Source of the DNA: Isoetes taiwanensis
Lineage: Eukaryota; Streptophyta; Lycopodiopsida; Isoetales; Isoetaceae
Direction of reading: 5' to 3'
Length of the DNA: 64,000 nt
NCBI GenBank assembly: GCA_021234155.1
Contig: JAJEKV010000010.1
Coordinates: forward strand, 19,131,418-19,195,417
The first letter of the stretch is position 1; the number at the start of each line of letters is the position of its first letter. This document shows positions 52,515-63,366 of this stretch, in pieces. The notes below the pieces were generated by a model. It searched no databases and was not told where the DNA came from. It saw only the letters and a list, made by a program, of their open reading frames with translations. The translations under genes and the position numbers were made by a program.

Positions 52515-53857
52515 TTGTTTTTAGAGCAGAGGTTGCTTCTTGAGTCTAATATCATGAAGGAGGACTTAAAAGCAGCTGTGGCTCTCTTGAAAAGGGACAA
52601 ATGCCCGGGTCTTGATGGTTTTCCTATTGAATTTTTTCAGAAGTGCTGGGACTGGTCGGAGGATGACATATATGATGCCTTTTGTGAGTTTCAGAGATTT
52701 AGGAGCCTTGATAAGATTTTGAATACAGGTTGTATCTCTCTCATTCCAAAGAGCAAGGAACCCAAGACTATTTCTGACTGGCGACCTATTACATTGCTCT
52801 CCTCTGTGCACAAGATCTTTGCTAAGACATTGGCAGAAAGAGTCCGAGATATCTTGGCTGACGCTATCTCGTCAACACAATCTGGCTTTCTCCCTCGTCG
52901 TTGTATTCTCAACAACGTGGCTGCTGCATATGAAGGAATATATTGGGCCCGGTTGCAGGGTCATAGAGCAGTGTATCTTAAGCTTGATTTTGCTAAAGCT
53001 TACGATAGGGGTTTCTTGGAGAAGTGTCTTGTTGCACTTGGGTTTGGGGAGTCTTTCACAAGGAATGTCATGAAGCTCCATACATCAGCCAGATCTACTG
53101 TCCTTTTCCAGGGCGAGCCATCGGATATTTTTGTAGTGGGTAGAGGAATTCCCCGGGGGATTCACTTATAACAAAGGGGATATGCCATCTGCGTTCAGGG
53201 GGTAGTAAAAAAACCCCTAGTATACTGACTTATGAAAGCTATTTTAACCCCTTTAAGTATATGGTTTACCCCAAATAGTGGTTAAAAAACCCCTAGTATG
53301 GTACGTATGCCTACGTAAAGTGGTCGAAAAAACCCCCTATAGTTGAACTCACATGTTCTGTACGCCCAACAAATGTGAATCCCCCGGGAGGAATTCGGCA
53401 AGGTTGTCCCTTAGCACCCTTGCTTTTCACAATTGTGGCAGAAGTATTATCCCAGCTCTTCTCCGTGGCTACCCAAGATGGCATTATTCAAGGCCTCCCA
53501 ATGGACGATGGTTCTCAAGAGGTATGTAACCAATATGCCGATGATACTTTTTTGTTCCTAATTGCCGAGGCTGAGAATCTTCGTAATGCTAAGCTATTAT
53601 TAGACACATTCTCCTTAGCATCAGGAGTTCTTGTAGGGTGGCAAAAATGTACAGCTTTATGGACGCTGGACAAATCCATCCCTCCCTCATTTTTGGACTA
53701 TCTATGGAAGATTCTTCTCGCATGGAAATACCACAAAGTTGCTTGGTATCCCAAATGGAATTCACGCCTCGCTTCAGATGCTTGGGATGAAATCATTAGT
53801 GGGTTGCAAAAGCACTTGTTTTGGTGGAATACGACTAAACCGGCCCATGCCCGGTAG
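52515..53857 (+). pseudogene. LINE-B reverse transcriptase, split by a MITE
   Basis: 52515-53157: DLKAAVALLKRDKCPGLDGF, ISLIPKSKEPKTISDWRPIT, SSTQSGFLPRRCILNNVAAA, LKLDFAKAYDRGFLEKCL (motif A). The frame stops inside a 225-bp insertion and resumes at 53384 with GGIRQGCPLAPLLFTIVAEV (motif B), NQYADDTFLFLIAEAENL (motif C, YADD) and GWQKCTALWTLDK. Without the insert these join as GRGIPRG-GIRQGCP, the usual L1 order. Confidence 0.9.
53158..53382. mobile_element. Small MITE in the LINE-B reverse transcriptase
   Basis: The ends GGATTCACTTAT and, inverted, GGATTCACATTT flank about 225 bp with three phrases resembling TAAAAAAACCCCTAGTAT. CCCGGG-type sequence on both sides is the probable 6-7 bp target duplication. 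No ORF. Confidence 0.75.
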
Positions 53858-55330
53858 AATCACCGTGGCTAAATGTGTTCTTAGTAATACTCATGTCTAC
53901 ATGGCGCAGCTCTATTAGCTCCGCAGTTGTAAGATGGAGGAGATTGTGCGATCGTCAGTAAATTTTATTTGGGGTGGAAATGAGTTAGAGCGGTGGTCAA
54001 GGTAGCTTGGGCTAAATGCATTAGACCTAAGGCAGTACCGGTGGTCTTGGTATGTTGGATTTTCACCTCCAAAGCAAGGTGATGATATCAAAGTTCATTT
54101 GGAGGATTTTCATTGGTAAGGATGATTATCCTCCGGCCCCAGGTTATTGGTGCAAATCGATTCAGCATTGTCTCCCATTTCATAAGGCCACCATTAAGCC
54201 CCTCCTTCCTTGGGCTTTGCTTTATCATATGCATCCGTATCCTAATGCTTCTCTCTTTCTCAAGGGGTTGCTTGCCGCTTGGGACACCGCCGTCTCTTTT
54301 CCATATTAATCTCGAGGCATGTCTTCGCTTGTCCGCCCATGCCGGTGGATTCCGCTATGGGACACCTCCAGAATGTGCCTCTAAGTGTGGTTGTTCATCC
54401 AAAGACTCAACGACGATGGGTAGCAAACTGGTGGTCATCGCACTATTGCAGCTTTGGTATGAGTCCGGGTCATCTCATGTCATGGGAAGCATTTAGAACA
54501 AAGTTCTTGTTGTACGATGGGGACGAGTAATCTGGAATCATATTGCTGCATTGTTGCCACAGATTCTCGGTCCACAGATTGAGGTAGTCATATGGGGTTG
54601 CCATCGATATCCGCCTGTGTATGGTTTGTGTCTTCGGTATAAATTGCTTGTGCATTCTCGAAATCCCGCCTCCCTCTAATAGGTGGCATCTTCAGTCCCC
54701 AGCCCACAATGGAAAAGTGTTTGGATATGGGTATGGGATAAGCCGCTTCATCCCAAAGTAGTAGTTCTGTGGTGGCAAGTGATCCATAGATGCCTCGAGT
54801 CAACAAAGTTAGTCCATAAAATGGATAATCGGATTTCGTGAGCTCGGCCCTTTATGCCAAAGAAAGGGTTGAGAGTATTGAGCATTGTTTTTCTTGTGTG
54901 AGCGGCTTCCCGCAGCATGGTCTTGGTTGTTGCCCCTATTTGGCACGTCTAGATCTAGCCAAAGAAATTTTGCTTGCTATCTATCCCGATGCTTGGCCCA
55001 AACTACGGAAATGAGCTTTTCATCTCGCATGTGGTCGGGCTTTTATGGTCAATCTGAAGAGAAGGAGGTTGTTTATCTTTAAGGGCGTAGATACCGCAGA
55101 TGAGATTGTTCTTCAATTAAAGCAAAAATAAAATTGTTATGGTTTACAATTGTTCTTCTCTTGATCAAGAGAAGAAAGTACCGATCGCATACTTATCTTC
55201 GTGATTCATTCTTTTGCATAGGCGTGGTTGTGCCTCGCTTGGATCGGGTTTGTCCACTGGGGTTATAATCCTGTCTTTGCATTTTATGTTGCTCTGGTTT
55301 TTAGTTGGTGAATAAAGCTTGTCGTCCTTC
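53858..55330 (+). pseudogene. LINE-B C-terminal region and 3' UTR
   Basis: Decayed frames; the only firm motif is the zf-RVT finger at about 54845-54960 (CxxC then VESIEHCFFSCE, in two frames) followed by LPAAWSWLLPLFGTSRSSQ. The 3' UTR matches 44400-44700. Confidence 0.7.
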
Positions 55331-55345
55331 CAAAAAAAAAAAAAA

Positions 55346-55410
55346 AGCCAAAGGACTTAGACTGTGATTCATATTGAAAAAATACAAAAAATATTTTTCA
55401 CCACTGAAAT
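55346..55410. other. Short AT-rich join between LINE-B and LINE-C
   Basis: 65 bp of AT-rich DNA between the poly(A) of LINE-B and the poly(T) end of LINE-C. No feature. Confidence 0.5.
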
Positions 55411-56207
55411 ATTTTTTTTTTGAGTGAATGGGGTTTTTTCCATTAATTATAGAAAAAGGTACAACATATTGAGTGAGCCTTTATAGATAAGCTACTCATA
55501 ATAAAACATGCAAATAAATCCAAATGAGATAGGTGCTGCTGTAAGCACATAATATTGTTGTATGCTAGCAAAAACAGTAGTTAACTGTAGAAGAAAATGA
55601 AGTATGTGTTGTGCTGCAGCTTAGTATGTAGGCAGCCCCAGTGCACACTTATATCAGCTCAATTCCTGCAGAAAAATGTAGATGTTAATGGGCTGTAATA
55701 TGCAAGTCTGTTCCAAGCCAAAAAGGGATAGGTACAGGTCACTGATTTGGGATGGTGAGATGAGTTGTGTGAAAGTGATAGGAGTGTAGAAAATCAAATT
55801 GAGCTTGGAAGTTTGGTTGAAGTACAAGAGTTCTGCCATCTCCCCAGTTCAGCTCAATGATCAACCTGTCTGCATTGGTGGTGGACATCAGAATAATTAA
55901 GGTTCCATATGCATCTGCCAGTCCCCTATGATGGTAATAACATTCCCTGTAAAACTCAAACTGTTAGTCTGTCATTCTCCTGCTATTACTTTCCATAAAC
56001 CACCATATTTGATGCATTAAGTATGTACTTCTGCAAAATTCCATTGCCCAGTCTAATTCCTCGTCAGGTATATCTATTATGTCTATATCTGTGGTGCCTC
56101 TGACTGTTCCTGTCCACATGTCATGTGTGTACTGTATGTCATGTACCAGCCTCTGTCCTGGGAACAACATGTACTCTGCAGGCTCGACTGAAGTGCCAAA
56201 GTCTCTG

Positions 56208-57725
56208 CTAAGGCTCCTCATGTAATCTAGCAGAAATACAATGAGTGTTAGTAAGTGAATCATGACAATTTAGTTTAAACAGTCTATGAGCTCCCATGAA
56301 TTGGCCTATGTTTAACCATTTTGTATCCACATCATCTTTGTGCAGGTGTTTTTTACTGGTGGCAACCATCTCAATGTCATATATAACCTGAGATTTAATC
56401 CAGAATATAGATATCTGTTTCCCTCCATATTGGCACCTATTTCTATGCTTCCAGACATTCCATAAAGCAATACAACTTAAAGAATTCTTATATGCATCAT
56501 CATTCATCAAAAATTCAAGCAAAGTGGCAGGGCAATTTATATGAAAAGTCTCTTCAAACCATGCCCAAAAGGTATTAAGTTTTACACAGCCAAATATATG
56601 CTCCATAGATTCTATATAACTGCAACCAAGAGGGCAAGAGGGGTTCACTGAATTTGTTACAGAATTTGTTGCAGAATTGGAATGCCTTGACATAGTTTCC
56701 AAGCATGGCACACTCTTATTTGCAATTAACCATGCAAAGTATGAAATCTTGGGGGGGAGGTAGGAGAGCCAGATATTTTTGAACAATTTAATTTCAGTGT
56801 CATCTTAAAGACCCCAATAAAGCTTAGATTTGGATGGGACATGAGGCTTATTTAAGCCAGTGTAGATCTTGGAAACATTATAACTGGGCTTACCAGATAC
56901 GGTCCATTGGGCAGTGATAGGATTGTTCTGAATGTTGACATTTCTAACTCTTTGCATGATGAATCTAAAAATAATTTTGTCAGAAGAACTTCCCCTAATT
57001 CGATTTTTCAGATTGGTCCAGGAGATCCACCTAGTGTGATCCCAGAGATCACCAAGATTTAAAATACCATAAGACATCCATTTTTTATAAATCTTTGGGT
57101 GATTAATGGCCAGAGGGGTAATGTTATCTCTGGAAAAGTTGGGATTCCAAAATAAACTTGTGTTGGAATGGCTATTCCCAATATCAGATGGGTCAAAGAT
57201 TTTGTGAACCTTATTCCAAGCCAGAATAAAATTTCTCATGAGAGGAGAAGTATTAGGGGCAGGTTTCAAAGTCGTGAAAGCTGAGGAAGGTAAGTTATGA
57301 CTGATGGAAGGATGCCCTTTGGGGTGACTACAAGATAGCCAATGTCTGATGAAAACCATGGCTGGGTTGTTGTGATAGGATAGGGATTTCCAAATGTATT
57401 TCCCAGCTAAAGCATAGCCCTGAAGGATCAAGTTTTTGCAGCCAAGGCCACCATGTTTCTTACTTCTGGTGGTAGTATTCCAGTTAACCATGTGGTGATT
57501 CTTCCAGATAAAATTTCTTACAATTCTCTCAATTTGTTGGTAAATGCCTTTTGGAGCCAAGAGAGCTGAGAAATAATAAATGTGGGAGGCAGCAATGACA
57601 GAATTAGCAATTATTGTTCTCCCAGCTAGAGAGAGACAATTGCCATAATTGCCTAATTTCTTTCTAATTCTTGCAACTATAGGGGACCATAACTCTTTCA
57701 GACTGGGGTTGAGAGACAGAGGCAT
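56208..57725 (-). pseudogene. LINE-C ORF2 C-terminus with zf-RVT finger
   Basis: 57725-56808: MPLSLNPSLKELWSPIVARI, LAGRTIIANSVIAASHIYYF, FIWKNHHMVNW, the conserved post-RT region of plant L1. After a stop near 56805, 56786-56208 gives LSYLPPKISYFAWLIANKSV and the finger CPLGCSYIESMEHIFGC (C-x3-C...H...C), then LWNVWKHRNRCQYGGKQIS. The finger is thought to help nucleic-acid binding. Confidence 0.88.
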
Positions 57726-59717
57726 GCCTAACAGATTTGTTGTCTCAGTTGGTCTAATGCATTTGATACCTGAAATGTTATTAGTGTCTACCTCACCTAT
57801 AATAGTGCATTTATTGAGATTCAGTTGAATTCCAGAAGCAGCTCCAAAGATGTGAATGATGTGAAGGAAATTGGCAATGTTGCTGGAATCATTTTTGAGA
57901 AAGCTGAAGGAATCATCTGCATATTAAAGAATGGACAATTTGGTTGAATTGTCAGGAAGATTAAGGCCAATAATATTCCCCATAGATTGATGGTAGGTAA
58001 TCACCCTAGTTAACATCTCTGCTACAGCCAAGAATAGATAAGGTGCTAGGGGACATCCCTGTCTCACACCTCGCGCTAGAGGGAAAAAGTAGCCATGGGA
58101 ACCATTGACAAAGACAGTTGATTGAGATCTAGAATTTAAGCCCAAGATAAGCTTAATGATCTTTTCACCGAAACCAAGCTTTTGAAGAGAGAATTCTAGA
58201 AAGTTCCACCTAACAGTATCAAAAGCCTTTGAGAAGTCAAGAGCAAGATACAGTTTTGCTTACTGAGATTATTCCAATGCATTCCCTCCATGGCTGCAAT
58301 GTAATTGTCCAGGATGAATCTGTTGGGAAGGAAAGCAGATTGATTCGAGCTGATAACATTTTGGAGATGAGATTTAACCCTGTTAGCTATGATTTTGGCA
58401 CAGACCTTATAAGTGGAGTTTGTAAGAGAAATAGGCCTCCAGTCAGAGAAAGACTGAGGATTGTCAACCTTAGGAATTAAAGTAATGAGGCCAGATGATA
58501 GATAAAGATAAAGATAGGTTTTTATCGTCCACGAGAACCCTATCGGGTTATGGGACCCAAACAAAGAAAAGAGGGCATGAGCCCCTACAAAACAAAAAGG
58601 CATAAGCCTAAACAAAGCACAACATGGAGACAAAGCCCCGTAACAAAACATGAAAGAAATAACAAAAAAGAACTAACTAACTAATAAGGCACTATACGTA
58701 TCCCAGCCAAGGGTTCTCAGGCCAATGGTCGCGAATGATAGCCGTGCCCCCTCTGTACACTGCCCATTTGCTCTGCATCCGAGCCTCTCGGACTTTGCAC
58801 AACTCCCCCCGTCGCCTAGTTAACTGTACAGGGGAGAGATCCTCCTGAACAGAGAATCTAGTACTCTTCAAATGACTGCCATGCTGGAGCACATATAATC
58901 TGTCCTGAAAGGTGCTGAAGTGTACGACTATATGACGAGGTCTGTCTGGTCTCTGGGCCCCAACTCGCCGGGTTGTGGCAATACCAGGCTGCTGAATATG
59001 CATGATATCAGTGAAAAACTTTGCAGCCTGTTCCGCATCTGAGCAAGAATCTGTTTCAGGTAGCCCCGCTATGCGCAAATTGAGGCCTCTATCTTGCTCG
59101 GGATCATCTATCGGTGATGGGACCTGCTCCCCATGCTTGTGAGAAGCTGCGTCTGTGTCTGAACCTGGAGTTACCTGTACCTCAGTCATTATAGTGTCCT
59201 TGAGGTGATTTGAGTTCCAGAATCCTTTGATCATATGCACAAAGTCATCTTTGATGATTTCCCAAAAAGTAATGAAAAATTCAGGTGGCAGCCCATCAGG
59301 ACCTGGGCTTTTACCTTTTGCCAAACTTTTTAGGGTGGAGAAAATCTCTTCTTCATTTGGACTAGCCTCAATTGCAGGAGTCATTGCAATGTTACTGTGA
59401 AGAACATTAATTTCAATCAAATCAGTGAAGGATTTAGCTTCTGCAATTTGGATATGACCATCTCTCGGTTGAGAGAAAATATTAGCATAGTTTGAGCAGA
59501 AGAAGTTGGAAATTTCTTTCTGATCAGTAATAGTGTTATCATTTTCATCTTTGACTGAGATAAGTTGACTTTTCAGAAGCCTAGACTTAGCCACTCTGTA
59601 AAAGAATCTTGAATTTCCATGATCTAAATTGGATAGGTATTTAAGTTTACATCTGATAGATGCACCTTTTGCTTCCAGCTCTTCAATAGTTTTAATTACC
59701 ACTTCTAGATTTTCCTC
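57726..59717 (-). pseudogene. LINE-C reverse transcriptase, interrupted by LINE-D
   Basis: 59702-59190: LSNLDHGNSRFFYRVAKSR, LAKGKSPGPDGLPPEFFI, DFVHMIKGFWNSNHLKD. After LINE-D, 58495: SGLITLIPKVDNPQSFSDWR, SSNQSAFLPNRFILDNYI, then a shift before motif A (LDFSKAF-like reading near 58230). 58145: VFVNGSHGYFFPLARGVRQG, CPLAPYLFLAVAEM (motif B); a stop just before YADD (motif C) at about 57918. Confidence 0.88.
58497..59185 (-). mobile_element. LINE-D: ORF1 piece with TATCTT tail inside LINE-C
   Basis: The minus-strand reading GLNLRIAGLPETDSCSDAEQ, RPDRPRHIVVHFSTFQDRLY, FSVQEDLSPVQLTRRRG and KWAVYRGGTAIIRDHWPEN is an RRM-type LINE ORF1, like LINE-A ORF1 at 50176-50691, and ends in a stop at 58692. 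Then comes a 180-bp 3' UTR ending GGACGATAAAAACC and (TATCTT)n at 58512-58497. There is no ORF2 between: ORF1 is joined to the 3' end, so this is an internally deleted LINE or a short non-autonomous derivative. The host RT frame runs into its ORF1, giving an accidental 336-codon fusion frame. Confidence 0.82.
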
Positions 59718-60830
59718 TCACCTATGGAGCTCAATGTTGAAGGGGTCTTGTTGCAGATTTATTCTGACCTCCTTCATTTCCTGTAAATAGGATTTCTTTT
59801 CTTCCTGCTTGATGTCATGTTGATTCTTTGACCACTGTTTAATCCAGGCCTTGGAATTTTTAATTTTGGCATAAAAAGTTCTCATGGAATTTGTAGATCT
59901 GACTTTGGGAAGAGTGGTATAATAGGCAATGAAATCTTGACAGAAAGAATCAGAGTCAAGGAGGGAGCAATTCAACTTAAAAGGAGTGTTACCATGCCTC
60001 TTGATGGAAAGCATGAGATTGGTGGTAAAGAATTGAGGCTGGTGATCAGAAATTGAAGTACATTCATCACTGTATACCAAGCAATTATTCCAGACTTCAT
60101 TGTCAGTATTGTTTATGTAGAATCTGTCAAGTGCACAATAAACTCTGCTATTCCCTTCTTGCTTGTTGGACCAAGTGTAAGCTGAGGTGGAAGATGGGAT
60201 ATGCTGAAGAAAATGGTTGTCAAGCATTTGATCCCATTGAGCTCTTTCAGGAGAAGACATGTTCAGATTTTTACCAATTTTCAAGTCCCAGGTAGGTGTG
60301 TTATTAAAGTCCCCTGCCACAATCCAGGTGTCACAATCACTAGATGCAATGTGGTTGTTGACAGTGATCCAAGTGTTAGCTCTAGATCTAGAGTCAGTGG
60401 AGGCATAAATATTTATCACACCAAATCTAGAATCATTATGTTTAAGAATTACTGGTTGCCAAGATCTGCATGGGCTAGTGAAGACAGAAATATGAGTAAG
60501 ATGTCTCCAGATAATGCAGAGACCTCCTGAGGTCCCAGTTGCTTCAATCCAGGTAGAGGAAAATCCAGGGCCAATCCAGTCTGCTAGATTAGAACACTCA
60601 AAGCTTGGCAGTCTAAGTTCTTGAAGAAGAATGATGTCTGCATCATAGCTTCTAATTTGTGAGATGGCTCTTCTCCTTTTTAGGGGGCCTTTTATGCCTC
60701 TTAGATTCCAACTGAGAATCTTCATTATGTTAATATTGGAGAGACGACCTTGGGGTAAGTCAATGAAGTCTGGTAGCTCTTTTGGATTTAAGCCTAGTGT
60801 TGGCTGCAGGGGTGCTATGTAGCTGTCCAA
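59718..60830 (-). CDS. LINE-C endonuclease (370-codon open frame)
   Basis: An intact minus-strand frame with an APE-type endonuclease: MKILSWNLRGIKGPLKRRRA (N-terminal Asn), IILLQELRLPSFECSN (catalytic E), ATGTSGGLCIIWR, INIYASTDSRSRANTW, WIVAGDFNNTPTWD (D-x-N), SAYTWSNKQEGNSRVYCALD, and CTSISDHQPQFF (SDH). All catalytic motifs are present. It nicks target DNA for reverse transcription. The downstream RT lies after a stop at 59718, so the complete ORF2 protein is not made from this copy. Confidence 0.88.
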   Translation of the reverse strand: MDSYIAPLQPTLGLNPKELPDFIDLPQGRLSNINIMKILSWNLRGIKGPLKRRRAISQIRSYDADIILLQELRLPSFECSNLADWIGPGFSSTWIEATGTSGGLCIIWRHLTHISVFTSPCRSWQPVILKHNDSRFGVINIYASTDSRSRANTWITVNNHIASSDCDTWIVAGDFNNTPTWDLKIGKNLNMSSPERAQWDQMLDNHFLQHIPSSTSAYTWSNKQEGNSRVYCALDRFYINNTDNEVWNNCLVYSDECTSISDHQPQFFTTNLMLSIKRHGNTPFKLNCSLLDSDSFCQDFIAYYTTLPKVRSTNSMRTFYAKIKNSKAWIKQWSKNQHDIKQEEKKSYLQEMKEVRINLQQDPFNIELHR

Positions 60831-60985
60831 GAATATGTCTGCCTTTTTTCTTTTTTTTTATTCTTAGCAATAGAGTGATCAACAAAGGTCTTATCAACAG
60901 AAGTCTTACCAGAAGTCTTATCTTGATGAGCAATGAGATAATCATCATTGTCCCAGAGGCCTTCAGGAATTGAAGAGTGTTAACA

Positions 60986-62175
60986 ATGTTTAAAACGAAA
61001 CGCACTTATTTGCTCCAAACGCACTTTAAAAGGAATCTTTAAAAGATTCCCTAAAATTCCCTAAAAAAGATCCATTTTCGTGGTCTGTGCGTGACAAGTG
61101 TGACAATTTTGACATTTTAGGTACCCTTTTTGAGGGGGTAATTGAACTTAGATGCCATGAAAAAATGTTCGTTACCACTTTCCAGCCCCCTAATTTGGTT
61201 TAGAATATTCGTAGAAATTTCAAGGACACCAAAAACCAGACATTGAAGAAAACAACAAATGCATTGGACCAACAAAAAGGTATGTCATTCAAAGAATTCA
61301 GATTCTTTACAAAATTATGAACAAGACAGTCAAAATTGCAACACGTATTGACTTTGCCAGAGCCCTGAAGCTTTATCCTAACTACATATATGCCTTATTG
61401 GACAAACTTACATTTTGCAGCAATTCAGGATGCATCTCATCCTCTGACTCGTTCAAACCATGATCACCAGAGCTATTCGTGTCCTCTGCCCCACCATCAA
61501 AAGGGATGGTCCTCAACACTGTTCGCTAATGAAACTTCATCATCATCTGTAACAACTGTTTTGGGTGTTTCACCCAACCCACATGTTGTCATTTGAGCCC
61601 TAAAATGTGTTTCCGACTCGCCAGATGATGTCCAGGTAACCATACAACATGGTTTCACTTTTCTTAGCTTTAGTTCGTAGGCTTTGATTTTTTCCACGTT
61701 ACTGGATGATATAAATTTATACCATACGGGACTTAGGAGGCATTGCGGTATAAATTTATACAGCATTGCGGTATAAATTTATACGGGAGCTTAGGAGGCA
61801 TTGCGGTATAAATTTATACAGCATGAGCTCAAGCGGTAATAAATTTATAAAGCATGAGCTCAAGCGCTACAAATTTATACCACGTGAGTTCAACCAATAC
61901 ACAAAGAAAGAACTCGAGTGGTATAAATTTAAACCGCCTGTAAGCTTAAGCGGTATAAGTTTATACCATCACCCCACATGAAAAGTGTGGGAGGAGTATA
62001 AATTTATACCGAAATTGTTTTACATTGAAGCCACGATTTAAATTTATATTACAAGTTTCCTTTAAACTATTAGAATGGATCTTTATTGTTGGTTATAACA
62101 TGACAGGGCGCAGACATAACATGACAATACATGGCTAAAACATGACGGAAGCTTCTTATGGTATAAATTTATACG
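60986..62175. mobile_element. Partial TIR transposon related to the one at 26956-30019
   Basis: TTTAAAACGAAACGCACTTA at 60986 continues TTTGCTCC and then AAAAGGAATCTTTAAAAGAT. This resembles the left end of the other element (TTAAAACAAGATTGCG ... GAGCAAAAGGAATATTCC). As there, a minus-strand acidic reading (AEDTNSSGDHGLNESEDEMH, about 61500-61420) lies 400 bp inside, and a palindrome array follows. The opposite TIR was not found within the window. Confidence 0.4.
61696..62175. repeat. Array of GGTATAAATTTATACC palindromes
   Basis: Nine or ten copies of the 16-bp perfect palindrome GGTATAAATTTATACC or one-to-two base variants (about 61708, 61745, 61768, 61803, 61833, 61865, 61918, 61951, 61996, 62157). 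They are separated by phrases such as GAGCTCAAGC and CTTAGGAGGCATTGC. Each copy is self-complementary. Confidence 0.85.
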
Positions 62176-62790
62176 GTGGCTAGGAAAAGTCTGTGAGAGA
62201 AAAATTTTAGGGTTTCCCTATCTAACAATACCAGAGTTTCTTAGTGATGCGTATAGTTTCTTGGTGATGCATAAGGCTTCTAAGCTTTGGATAAACAAAG
62301 AAAAAAGAATTTTTTTTTAGGGTTCTTGGTGATGGTCGTGGTTCTTCAGAAATTTTTTTTTTCTTAAGGTTCTCGAACTGTTTTTTTTAGGTTTTGAAAC
62401 TGATGGCTGAACTGTATTTTTAGGTTCCGATACTGTTCCAGCTGTTCTTATGGCTCATCAATGTGGTGCATGGGTTCTGGCAGTGCCTTGCATGATATGG
62501 CAAACAAGATTGTAAATGAATACTTTATGGCAAACAAGATTGCAATCCGGCAGTGTTTGTTCGAGCTCTTCTGGCAGTGCTTAGCAAAAGATGGCTTAGT
62601 CTCAGAAAGTTGTATCATCTGCGGCAAACAAGAATGTAAACGAAGTGTCTGCCTCTGATATGCATATTGAAGGGATTTAGGAATTTTTGAGTGGCCTCCG
62701 CTATGAACAAAATGATGTGCAAGGGCCCCGCAGAATACAGTCGGTTTCCCCGCAGGATACAGTTCAAGGTTTTCCCGCAGGATACAGTTC
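62176..62790. other. No supported gene; T-rich tracts
   Basis: Contains T-runs (62315, 62348, 62381) and repeats of TTCTTGGTGATG. No coding or structural feature is supported. Near 62735-62800 a phrase like CCGCAGGATACAGTTC is repeated three times next to the pseudogene. Confidence 0.5.
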
Positions 62791-63366
62791 GGTATCAGGC
62801 CCAAATGTATTCTTGGCGCCTGCAAACGGCCATGTGCATTTTCTAGAGCATTGGCTTGCAGAGTTTCCCACCTAAGCATACTGAATCGCTTGGTTTTTGC
62901 CCATTTTTATTGAAGAATGTGAAGCACACGTTTGCACACAAAAGCCTTCTACATTCACATCATCAGACGTGAGGAGTAGATAGAGAGCATTTGATCCTCC
63001 AGAGAATGGCTTCCAACTGGAGGCCTTCTTTACCAAATTCTGGACATCTGCCTTCTTCAAATTTCCAAGTGAATATGAATCAGAAGACTCTGCCCCAAAT
63101 TTGACAGACTCTAGAATAGATTTCCCAGCAGAATCCTTATAGCCAGCATAGGGCTTCTTCTGATCAGTTGAAGAAAAAGAAGCCAGAAAATCCTTGATTA
63201 TACTCCTCTGTGCAGAAGTAAATGATCCATACCAAATGAGAAACACATTTAGTGCACCATTGCCGGACAAAAGGGGACCTTGTTGGTAATTAAGCACCAC
63301 AGAAGGCTCAGAGAGATTTTGATGGTGAGAAGGTCTGGCATGCATTTTCACACAGCAGGTATGCAT
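62791..63366 (-). pseudogene. EXORDIUM/PHI-1-like gene fragment with a nonsense change
   Basis: The minus strand reads VVLNYQQGPLLSGNGALNVF, LIWYGSFTSAQRSIIKDFLA, YAGYKDSAGKSILESVKFG, LGNLKKADVQNLVKKAS, LYLLLTSDDVNVEGFCVQTC: the middle of the EXORDIUM (phosphate-induced 1) family of secreted plant growth proteins. After QYA a TAG at 62872-62874 stands where the family has Trp (TGG). The frame continues VGNSASQCSRKCTWPFAGA, as expected for the family, before decaying at about 62790 into a short repeat. The signal peptide and N-terminus are not attached; an acceptor-like ATGCATGCCAG lies near 63322. Probably a pseudogene or partial duplicate. Confidence 0.85.

Larger units (their letters stand above)
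50955..55345 (+). mobile_element. LINE-B, L1-type with poly(A) tail
   Basis: Plus-strand order: 5' UTR with tandem repeats (50969-51133), endonuclease from 51229, reverse transcriptase (52515-53857) split by a small MITE, a C-terminal region with zf-RVT finger (about 54840-54960), AATAAAGCTTGTCGTCCTTCC and an A-run at 55331-55345. Heavily frameshifted. The 3' 500 bp match the LINE tail inside copia (44214-44701), so this is a multicopy family. GCCAAATGA near 50956 and GCCAAAGGA after the tail could be an imperfect TSD. Confidence 0.85.
55411..60985 (-). mobile_element. LINE-C, L1-type, minus strand, with nested LINE-D piece
   Basis: The 3' end is the poly(T) at 55411-55420 (poly(A) on the minus strand). 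The 5' end is near 60985, where a different element begins. Order in its sense: 5' UTR, endonuclease (60830-59718), reverse transcriptase (59702-57730), C-terminal region with zf-RVT (56786-56208) and a long 3' UTR (56207-55421) without ORF. Interrupted by LINE-D at 58497-59185. It is better preserved than LINE-B. Confidence 0.88.

Noticed and set aside
58692-59702. 336-codon ORF as one protein
   Set aside because: It is a chance fusion of LINE-C reverse transcriptase with the inserted LINE-D ORF1; the two halves belong to different elements.
61696-62175. CRISPR-like or satellite array
   Set aside because: Spacing is irregular and the repeated unit is a short palindrome; spacers are themselves related phrases.
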